NCBI GenBank assembly: GCA_001796285.1
Contig: MGMD01000027.1
Span: forward strand, 1 to 35,954
Reading direction: 5' to 3'
From: Chlamydiae bacterium RIFCSPLOWO2_12_FULL_45_20
Lineage (GTDB): Bacteria; Chlamydiota; Chlamydiia; Chlamydiales; SM23-39
Length of the DNA stretch: 35,954 nucleotides
Positions 30,490-35,954 of this stretch are shown piece by piece; position 1 is the stretch's first letter; the number at the start of each line of letters is the position of its first letter. The notes beneath the pieces are model-generated. The model searched no databases. It was given only the letters and a program-made list of their open reading frames with translations, and had not been told where the DNA came from. Position numbers and translations under genes: made by a program.

Positions 30490-31781
30490 AGGTCTCCTTT
30501 AAGAGTAAGAATGATTCGGTCATAGATCAGTTTAAGTTCCTTATTTTGGATGCAATAAGGAGGTAAAATATAAAGGACATTGCCCAGTGGGCGAAGCAGG
30601 ATTCCTTTCCTTAAAAAAAAGTGATAAAGACGATCACGCATCGGTTGAAAATAAGAGCTGTTTTCTACTTGGTATTCTAATGCCAGAATGGTCCCGAGAT
30701 TTTCACATCGCTTGAGCTTTGGATGTAATTGCCACTGTTGACAGAATTCTTTGTGACACTCCGCAATCATCTCTCTTTGTGCGTTACAGGCATCTTCTAA
30801 AAGAAGGTCAAGGTTAGCTAGTGCGCTGCTACAGGCAAGTGGGTTTGCTGTATAGGAATGACCATGTAAAAAAGCTTGATGCAAGTGGTCGCCTAAAAAG
30901 GCATTATAAATATCATTCGTGCAGGCAGTAACTCCCAAAGGCAAAAAGCCTCCTGTTAATCCTTTTGATAAACAGATGAGGTCGGGCTTTTCACTCACTT
31001 GTTCAGAGGCAAAAAGAGTGCCTGTGCGTCCAAACCCTGTCATGACTTCATCGGCAATGGTTAAAACATCATGTTGCCGACAGCACTGAATAAGACGACT
31101 TAACCCATTAGGTGGGTAGATTACCATGCCACCTGAACCAAGAACCAAGGGCTCAAAAATAAAGCAGGCAATTTCGCCTTTGTCTAGAATCGATTGGAGC
31201 TGAATCAAAGACTTATCTTCTTGGTCTTTGAGGGGTGGGTCTATTGACTTAACATCAAAGAGATGTTTCCAAAATGGCCTGTTAAACTCGTTTCTCCCTG
31301 CAGCAGACATCGCCCCGAAGGTATCACCGTGGTAGCTGTTCTCAAAGCAAATGACTTTTGTCTTAGGAGTATTGCGATTATGCCAATATTGCAGTGCTAT
31401 TTTGAGGGCAACCTCAACAGCCGTTGACCCATTGTCGGAATAAAAGACTTTTGACATGGCTCCAGGGAGGATTGAGAGGAGTCTGGATGCTAATTCAACT
31501 GCTGGAGCGTGAGTAAAGTCTGCAAAAATTACATGTTCCAATACCTCGGCTTGAGATTTGATTTTTTGCACGATGTAGGGGTGTGCATGTCCATGAAGAT
31601 TAACCCACCAAGAGGAAATGGCATCCAAATAACTACTTCCATCTTCAGCATAAAGATAGGCACCTTTGGCTCGAACGATAGGGATCGGTGGACGTGCCGT
31701 ATGCATTTGAGTAAAAGGATGCCAAATGCAAGCACGGTCCTTTTCAACTAAGGAAGAAGCTTGGAGAAGAGTGGTTGCCAT
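30486..31781 (-). CDS. bioA: Adenosylmethionine-8-amino-7-oxononanoate aminotransferase BioA
   Basis: A 431-residue PLP-dependent aminotransferase that makes 7,8-diaminopelargonic acid using SAM as amino donor. It has the substrate-binding WHPFTQM near the start, FYSDNGSTAVEVALK, ENSYHGDTFGAM, LTIADEVMTGFGRTGTLFA and the PLP lysine in CLSKGLTGGFLPLGV. HSYTANPLACSSALANLD is also typical. The start overlaps bioD by 34 bases, an unusually long overlap, but no later start codon would keep WHPFTQ. The end overlaps the ferritin-like gene by 4 bases. Confidence 0.95.
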   Translation of the reverse strand: MATTLLQASSLVEKDRACIWHPFTQMHTARPPIPIVRAKGAYLYAEDGSSYLDAISSWWVNLHGHAHPYIVQKIKSQAEVLEHVIFADFTHAPAVELASRLLSILPGAMSKVFYSDNGSTAVEVALKIALQYWHNRNTPKTKVICFENSYHGDTFGAMSAAGRNEFNRPFWKHLFDVKSIDPPLKDQEDKSLIQLQSILDKGEIACFIFEPLVLGSGGMVIYPPNGLSRLIQCCRQHDVLTIADEVMTGFGRTGTLFASEQVSEKPDLICLSKGLTGGFLPLGVTACTNDIYNAFLGDHLHQAFLHGHSYTANPLACSSALANLDLLLEDACNAQREMIAECHKEFCQQWQLHPKLKRCENLGTILALEYQVENSSYFQPMRDRLYHFFLRKGILLRPLGNVLYILPPYCIQNKELKLIYDRIILTLKGDL

Positions 31782-32377
31782 TGATTTGCATACCTTTGAA
31801 TGATTTGTGGGTTTAAGTTGGCTTCAGGAAGTAGTCTTCCTAAAACAGGAACTTGTGAAATTTCTAAGATGGCGGATTCGCTATCGGGGTTGTGTTCGCC
31901 ATTAAAAATGATGCCAAGGATGGGAAGACAAAGCTTTTTTAAGACTTCAAGAGTAAGAAGAGTATGATTAATGCTTCCGAGGTAATACTTTGAGACAATA
32001 ACCCATTGACAATCCCAGGATTGGAACAAATCTAGACTTGAGATTTTGGGGGTTAGAGGAACAAAAATTCCGCCGACACCTTCGATGATCAAGGGACGTG
32101 TTGTTTGTGGAAGGGTAATGGAATCCAATCTAATCAAAGTATTTTCTAAGCGAGCTGCATGATGGGGTGATAGAGGTGCTTTTAGAGAGTAAGCAGGCGG
32201 ATGGATGGTATGTATCGTTGTGTCGAGCCATTTTTTCACTGTAGCCGTATCAGAACTTTTCTCATCGCCACATTGAATTGGTTTCCAATAATCACCATTC
32301 AAAAGAGTAGTAAGGATGGTGCTAACAATCGTTTTCCCTACATCAGTGCCTATTCCTGCCACCATGATCCTATGCAT
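31748..32377 (-). CDS. bioD: Dethiobiotin synthetase BioD
   Basis: A 209-residue ATP-dependent enzyme closing the ureido ring of dethiobiotin. It is a P-loop protein with the Walker-type motif GIGTDVGKT at residues 8-16. KPIQCG follows, then LIIEGVGGIFVPL, the diagnostic EG-x-GG-x-x-VPL block. It overlaps bioF by 8 bases and bioA by 34. Length and motifs indicate a complete enzyme. Confidence 0.93.
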   Translation of the reverse strand: MHRIMVAGIGTDVGKTIVSTILTTLLNGDYWKPIQCGDEKSSDTATVKKWLDTTIHTIHPPAYSLKAPLSPHHAARLENTLIRLDSITLPQTTRPLIIEGVGGIFVPLTPKISSLDLFQSWDCQWVIVSKYYLGSINHTLLTLEVLKKLCLPILGIIFNGEHNPDSESAILEISQVPVLGRLLPEANLNPQIIQRYANQWQPLFSKLLP

Positions 32378-33497
32378 AGCAATGACTCCCGTGGAATTGG
32401 ATGTGGTGTATTAGCTGGGCTAGCTCATCGTCTGTGTTAAAAGCGTGTAGGCAGACACGGAGTACTTCATGTCCTCGTTGGACAGTTGGACTCATGAGCG
32501 GCCTTACGTCAAATCCTTGTTTGACAATAGCTTGGGCTGCATGCTTTACGGCTTCATTTCCCTCAATTGGTACAGATTGGATATGGCTCATAGAAAAACT
32601 TGGATAGGATGCACGAAAAATTTGAATGAGCTTTTGAAGATGATCTCGTTCCTGATCCATTTCAGGGAATAGATCATAGCTACATTTGATGGCTGCAAGT
32701 GTTTGAAAGGGAAGGGTAGTTGTATAGATATAAGATGTTGCAAAATTGATGAGTGCTTGCTTTAAGGTATGATTACCAAGAACAATGGCTCCGTAAGTGC
32801 CAAGTGCTTTTCCAAAGGTTGTCACTTGAGCAAAAACATGAGCCGTAAGGTTGTGCTCTGCGACAAGGCCACGTCCCTTTGGTCCACAAGCACCCACAGC
32901 GTGAGCTTCATCTACAATTAGATGAGCCTCATATTCCCTGGCAAGTTGACTGATTTCAGGAAGCTGTGCCATGGAACCATCTGTAGAATAGATAGATTCG
33001 ATGCAGATAAAGCGATCTCCTTGAGAAGGACAGCTTTTAAGGCGATTTTCAAGATGCTCTAGATCATTATGTCTAAAAGGAAAAGCTTTAGCTCGACTTA
33101 AGCGAATCCCATCGTGAGTGGAAGCATGTACCGCAGCATCATAGAAAGTGATACTTTCTTGATTTGTAATGGCTGTTAGAAGACCCACATTGGCCATATA
33201 TCCGCAGCTGAATAGCAGTCCTGCCTCGTAGCCATGCAATTTGGCAATCTTCTCTTCTAACTCTTGAGCATAGAGCGTATTACCCGTCAGTAAACGGGAG
33301 CCTGTTGATCCTAACCCGTTAAGATGGCTTAAATGCATCTGCCATTCTTGAAAAACAGATGTGGCTAGTTGAGGAGAGCGAGCAAGCCCCAGGTAGTCAT
33401 TAGAAGAAAAATCGATCATTGGCTGGGTAATTTTTAAGGTTCGTAGATTTCCCAGTTTTGTGCGTTTCAGCAATCTATTTTCTAGATGTAATGTCAT
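32370..33497 (-). CDS. bioF: 8-Amino-7-oxononanoate synthase BioF
   Basis: A 375-residue alpha-oxoamine synthase that condenses pimeloyl thioester with L-alanine. It shows [57 protein letters not shown] and the PLP lysine in [16 protein letters not shown]. It requires a pimeloyl donor, for which no bioC, bioH or bioI is seen nearby. The start overlaps bioB by 4 bases and the end overlaps bioD by 8. Confidence 0.95.
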   Translation of the reverse strand: MTLHLENRLLKRTKLGNLRTLKITQPMIDFSSNDYLGLARSPQLATSVFQEWQMHLSHLNGLGSTGSRLLTGNTLYAQELEEKIAKLHGYEAGLLFSCGYMANVGLLTAITNQESITFYDAAVHASTHDGIRLSRAKAFPFRHNDLEHLENRLKSCPSQGDRFICIESIYSTDGSMAQLPEISQLAREYEAHLIVDEAHAVGACGPKGRGLVAEHNLTAHVFAQVTTFGKALGTYGAIVLGNHTLKQALINFATSYIYTTTLPFQTLAAIKCSYDLFPEMDQERDHLQKLIQIFRASYPSFSMSHIQSVPIEGNEAVKHAAQAIVKQGFDVRPLMSPTVQRGHEVLRVCLHAFNTDDELAQLIHHIQFHGSHCYA

Positions 33498-34465
33498 TTT
33501 AAGCAGCCCTTGGCAAATGCGGATCTTTTCTTAAGGCCAAGGAGCTGGAACATCTCTTCGTCTCTATCAATAGGAGTGTTAGCAACTGTCAAAAGTTTTT
33601 CGCCTGCAAAAATTGAATTGGCACCAGCTAGAAAACATAATGCTTGCTGCTCATAAGACATCTCAATACGTCCAGCAGATAAGCGAACCATCGCCTCAGG
33701 CAAAACAATGCGAGCCACAGCAATGACACGGATCATTTCCCAAATGGATACTTTAGGTTGGTCTTCAAGGGGTGTGCCAGGAATTGGGCTTAATCGGTTA
33801 ATAGGGACAGATTCAGGATGGGGATTTCGCCTGCACAACATAAGCAGGAGTTCTAATCGGTCTATGGGGTCTTCTCCCATTCCTAAGATGCCACCACAGC
33901 AGACACTCAAATTGGCTTTTTCAACAATGTCTAGTGTATTTAACCGATCCTGATAGGTTCTTGTGGTAATGATTGTTTTATAAAACCTTTCAGAAGAATC
34001 GAGGTTGTGATTATAGGCATACAGTCCAGCTTCTTTAAGCCGCTCAGCTTGGCGCTCTTTGAGCCTTCCCAAAGTACAACATACCTCTACACCTAAATCG
34101 GTAATCCCTTTAACCATTTGGAGTACTTCTTCAAATTGCTTGCTATCTCGCACTTCTCTCCAGGCAGCTCCCAAGCAAACCCGAGTTGCCCCTCGTTCTG
34201 CGGCTTTTTTTGCTTCATTGAGGACGGCCTCATATTGCATCATCGGTTGGACAGAGACAGATGTTTGATAACGAGATGACTGGGCGCAGTATTTGCAATC
34301 TTCTGGACACCCTCCTGTTTTAATGGAGATTAGGCTACAAACTTGAACCTCAGCTGGTTCATGGAGTTGGTTGTGAAGAAGATTTGCTTTTGCAATGAGT
34401 TTTAGGAGGGGCATTGCATACAATTCTTTTAATTCTTCGATGGTCCAGTCATACCTTGTAGACAT
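33494..34465 (-). CDS. bioB: Biotin synthase BioB
   Basis: A 323-residue radical-SAM sulfur-insertion enzyme that converts dethiobiotin to biotin. The cluster cysteines C53, C57 and C60 form CPEDCKYC in [16 protein letters not shown]. Further motifs are [37 protein letters not shown] and the C-terminal [20 protein letters not shown]. It is first in the operon, with a GGGAGA ribosome site and a promoter upstream. The divergent regulator gene starts 237 bases away. Confidence 0.96.
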   Translation of the reverse strand: MSTRYDWTIEELKELYAMPLLKLIAKANLLHNQLHEPAEVQVCSLISIKTGGCPEDCKYCAQSSRYQTSVSVQPMMQYEAVLNEAKKAAERGATRVCLGAAWREVRDSKQFEEVLQMVKGITDLGVEVCCTLGRLKERQAERLKEAGLYAYNHNLDSSERFYKTIITTRTYQDRLNTLDIVEKANLSVCCGGILGMGEDPIDRLELLLMLCRRNPHPESVPINRLSPIPGTPLEDQPKVSIWEMIRVIAVARIVLPEAMVRLSAGRIEMSYEQQALCFLAGANSIFAGEKLLTVANTPIDRDEEMFQLLGLKKRSAFAKGCLK

Positions 34466-34508
34466 TCAAATCTCCCATGATTTCAGCCGTTTTGTGTTTG
34501 AAACAGAG

Positions 34509-34538
34509 ATTGTAGCCCGATTTTTTTGGCCTTTTCAA
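34509..34538 (-). promoter_or_regulatory. Predicted promoter of the biotin operon
   Basis: On the minus strand, TTGAAA (34533-34538) is separated by 18 bases from TACAAT (34509-34514), about 43 bases upstream of the bioB start codon. It is a good sigma-70-type match. The nearest operator-like repeat (34568-34586) lies 30 bases upstream of the -35 box. Confidence 0.6.
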
Positions 34539-34567
34539 TAGGAAATGCTCTCTGAATTGACTTGTTA

Positions 34568-34586
34568 AAACCAAAAAGTAGTTTAT
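34568..34586. promoter_or_regulatory. Operator-like repeat, copy 1 (bioB side)
   Basis: AAACCAAAAAGTAGTTTAT differs at one base of 19 from copy 2 at 34657-34675. Each contains a near-palindrome, AAAC(C/T)A and TAGTTT around a 5-base centre, as expected for a dimeric winged-helix protein. The AT-rich sequence makes some similarity by chance possible, but 18 of 19 identities in one 237-base gap is striking. Confidence 0.5.
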
Positions 34587-34589
34587 GAA

Positions 34590-34605
34590 AAACCGAAAAC
34601 GGTTT
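34590..34605. repeat. Palindrome AAACCG-AAAA-CGGTTT in the bio intergenic region
   Basis: A perfect 6-bp inverted repeat with a 4-base centre lies just beside operator copy 1. The right arm extends into GGTTTACAA (34601-34609), identical to one half of the classical BirA operator, but the other half is not at the required spacing. It may be a second regulator site or part of the same complex operator. Confidence 0.4.
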
Positions 34606-34656
34606 ACAAATTGGTTATTTGTTGGGACCTGTCGAGAGAAAAGGTGTGATTTATAA

Positions 34657-34675
34657 AAACTAAAAAGTAGTTTAT
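34657..34675. promoter_or_regulatory. Operator-like repeat, copy 2 (regulator side)
   Basis: AAACTAAAAAGTAGTTTAT lies 27 bases upstream of the regulator start codon and 89 bases from copy 1. Here the inverted repeat AAACTA/TAGTTT is perfect. Its position fits autoregulation of the winged-helix gene, whose own promoter probably overlaps it. Confidence 0.5.
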
Positions 34676-34702
34676 ATAGATTTAAAAGAGGGTTGATTTT
34701 TT

Positions 34703-35497
34703 ATGCTTGAAGTCCTCTGTGGGAATAAAAACGTCCAAAGAATTCTCATTTTCCTGTTTGTAAATGGAAAATGTTATGGAACTCAATTGCATCGATCTCT
34801 TGGAACCCCGCTGACACCTCTTCAGAAAGCTTTAAATCGTTTGGAAAAAGGCGGCCTCATCACAAGCCATTATGAGGGAAAGACTCGCCTTTATCAATTT
34901 AGTCCGTCTTATCCATTGATAAATGAATTAGAACAGTTGCTTAAAAAAGCGTATACGCTGCTTCCAGCGCATAAGAAGAAAGAGTATTATGTTGTAAAAG
35001 AAGATCGTAAGACCTCACCAGCCCATCAAGAAAATAAAAGCCGAGTCCTCCTGTCTTTTTGGGAAAAGCTTATAGGCGTCACGAAACTCACCTTCCACGC
35101 GAAAACCAAATCGAAAGAAGAAAAGGGTTGGGATGGGAAAGGTCACGGAGAGGTTGTCATGATAAAGGAAGGTCCCAATACGTTAATCTTTAATGAAAAA
35201 GGGACTTGGCAAGGCAAACAGGGTGGAGAAGTCAGTTTTAGCAATATATTTCGTTGGACCTTAGACCGTAACGCTGGTGTGATTTCTTTGGAGCATTTGC
35301 GTCGAGGTCCAGATCACCCTGCTTTTCTTTTTCACCTTGCTCCTTCTGGCAAACACTCCCTGTCATCCGTTGATTCGCATCTTTGTGAAGGAGATACTTA
35401 TTTTGGACAGATTCATTTTGATCGTTATAGTCTTCGTTTGAACTGGAGGGTAATCGGCCCAAAAAAAAATGAGGAAATTGATTACTTCTATTCTTGA
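34703..35497 (+). CDS. Winged-helix regulator with DUF6314-like C-terminal domain, candidate biotin regulator
   Basis: A 264-residue protein divergent from bioB. Residues about 1-90 form a MarR/ArsR-like winged helix: LEVLCGNKNVQRILIFLF, the recognition helix region TPLTPLQKALNRLEKGGLI, the wing YEGKTRLYQFS, then a helix NELEQLLKKAY. Residues about 110-264 resemble the lipocalin-like DUF6314 family, with GHGEVVMI, a FNEKGTW strand, DSHLCEGDTYFGQI and the ending LNWRVIGPKKNEEID (compare W-x-V-x-GPRK-x-x-x-I). A calycin-type barrel could bind a small ligand such as biotin or a precursor; that is inference. A GAGGG ribosome site precedes the ATG. Paired operator-like repeats upstream support control of bioB and itself. 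Confidence 0.7.
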   Translation: MLEVLCGNKNVQRILIFLFVNGKCYGTQLHRSLGTPLTPLQKALNRLEKGGLITSHYEGKTRLYQFSPSYPLINELEQLLKKAYTLLPAHKKKEYYVVKEDRKTSPAHQENKSRVLLSFWEKLIGVTKLTFHAKTKSKEEKGWDGKGHGEVVMIKEGPNTLIFNEKGTWQGKQGGEVSFSNIFRWTLDRNAGVISLEHLRRGPDHPAFLFHLAPSGKHSLSSVDSHLCEGDTYFGQIHFDRYSLRLNWRVIGPKKNEEIDYFYS

Positions 35498-35520
35498 TGG
35501 ATCTAGCGTTATGAAAGTAA

Positions 35521-35545
35521 GCGGGAAAAGAACCGCATCTTTTTC
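35521..35545 (+). terminator. Weak candidate terminator after the regulator gene
   Basis: GCGG (35521-35524) and CCGC (35533-35536) can form a short stem with an 8-base loop, followed by ATCTTTTTC. Four pairs are few, so this is only suggestive. The rest of 35546-35771 holds no gene I can support. Confidence 0.3.
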
Positions 35546-35732
35546 TAGTTGATCAGTCATGGCATGTTAGAGCTCTTTAAAAAACAAGAGTCTATTGGAA
35601 GGATAAGCTCTTTCCCGGAGAGCTGCTAACAGGCGCATTGTTTTTATAAGAGTCAAAAGGGCCCGTTAGAGAGTTCAATGAGTAACCCTTCTTGGCACAT
35701 CCTCTTTAGATGATCAGTAGCGGTTCTGTAGA

Positions 35733-35761
35733 TGTTCACCTACCTCCTTCGTCGGCAGGTG
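35733..35761. repeat. Imperfect 10-bp inverted repeat next to the transposase end
   Basis: On the minus strand, TTCACCTGCC and GGTAGGTGAA pair over ten positions with one G-U, separated by nine bases. No T-run follows on that strand, so it is not a strong terminator. It may be part of the insertion element's end region. Confidence 0.35.
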
Positions 35762-35771
35762 AAAAAACCGG

Positions 35772-35954
35772 CTAAAAGCCCAGCGCCTCGGAAATAAGAG
35801 GGGGCGGGTTCCGCAAATAGAAACATTTGACTGCATGCTGCACGAGATGCAAGACATTCCCCCCATGCTTTCGGATGGTTTGAGCAACTGTTGTGATCCG
35901 CTCAACAAATTTTTTTCCACGTTCGCTTCTGGTCCCATAGCTTTTCTTACGCCA
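35772..35954 (-). CDS. C-terminal end of an IS66-type transposase (partial at window edge)
   Basis: A minus-strand frame open from the window edge to a TAG at 35772-35774 encodes 60 residues. They contain KKSYGTRSERGKKFVERITT and continue VAQTIRKHGGNVLHLVQHAV. The SYGTRSERG-x-x-x-VERI pattern is the conserved C-terminal signature of IS66-family DDE transposases. The start lies outside the window, so I cannot say whether the element is intact. The downstream inverted repeat TTCACCTGCC/GGTAGGTGAA (35733-35761) might belong to the same insertion. Confidence 0.6.
   Translation of the reverse strand, partial: WRKKSYGTRSERGKKFVERITTVAQTIRKHGGNVLHLVQHAVKCFYLRNPPPLISEALGF

Noticed and set aside
34561..34609. 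Classical BirA operator (TTGTAAACC-gap-GGTTTACAA)
   Set aside because: Only the right half is exact. The nearest left-half-like sequence, TTGTTAAAACC, has two extra bases and the wrong spacing.
35653..35739. 28-codon minus-strand ORF starting with GTG after AAGGAGGT, beginning VNIYRTATDHLKRM
   Set aside because: The Shine-Dalgarno match is too close to the GTG and the ORF is very short. It may be a decayed part of the insertion element, but this cannot be supported.
1..35954. CRISPR array, tRNA or rRNA genes
   Set aside because: No regularly spaced repeats, cloverleaf-like sequences or rRNA-like stretches were recognised on either strand by eye.

Overview
The window looks like chromosome from an environmental (amoeba- or protist-associated) member of the Chlamydiae. 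The main pointer is the order nrdR, dksA, lspA on the minus strand, which I recall as the chlamydial arrangement. Supporting signs are a DksA that has lost its zinc cysteines, a bioB-F-D-A set, and several small membrane proteins of chlamydial look. This taxonomic call is inference from gene order and protein style. No rRNA, tRNA or CRISPR array was seen.

Layout. Positions 1-3060 are accessory DNA: a TnpB remnant at the left edge, a secreted TPR-type protein, a SnoaL-LuxR regulator, a 155-bp element with 20-bp perfect inverted ends, and a short-chain dehydrogenase with a signal-like N-terminus. Positions 3163-11925 hold a complete histidine operon: purH, hisI, hisG, hisE, hisD, hisC fused to a HAD phosphatase, hisB, hisH, hisF, hisA. 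It is preceded by a promoter, a 40-codon leader ORF ending in four consecutive CAT (His) codons, and a terminator hairpin that competes with an alternative pairing. That is the architecture of a his attenuator. PurH at the head of the operon would recycle the AICAR released by HisH/HisF into IMP. Positions 11982-13762 hold a membrane protein, a perfect 16-bp hairpin, a 5'-truncated alpha/beta-hydrolase-like gene, a second copy of the inverted-repeat end, and a small basic protein.

Positions 13804-18665 (minus strand) form a tight eight-gene housekeeping operon: nrdR, dksA, lspA, an unknown gene, a cinA-like gene, an RlmK-like methyltransferase, a TrmH/SpoU methyltransferase and an RluA-type pseudouridine synthase. 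An MFS transporter and two unknown genes follow. Positions 21048-26191 hold a two-partner secretion system: a 1078-residue TpsA exoprotein and its TpsB outer-membrane transporter. Next come an EamA exporter, a membrane protein, a CPBP intramembrane protease overlapping a secreted phosphodiester-glycosidase-like protein, and a broken threonine synthase tail.

Positions 29860-34465 (minus strand) are a compact biotin operon, bioB-bioF-bioD-bioA, with a fifth overlapping gene encoding a ferritin-like di-iron protein. No bioC or bioH is in the window, so the fifth protein is a candidate for the missing pimelate-supply step. Divergent from bioB is a winged-helix regulator with a DUF6314-like C-terminus. 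The shared intergenic region carries two almost identical 19-bp operator-like sites. The right edge holds the C-terminal end of an IS66-type transposase.
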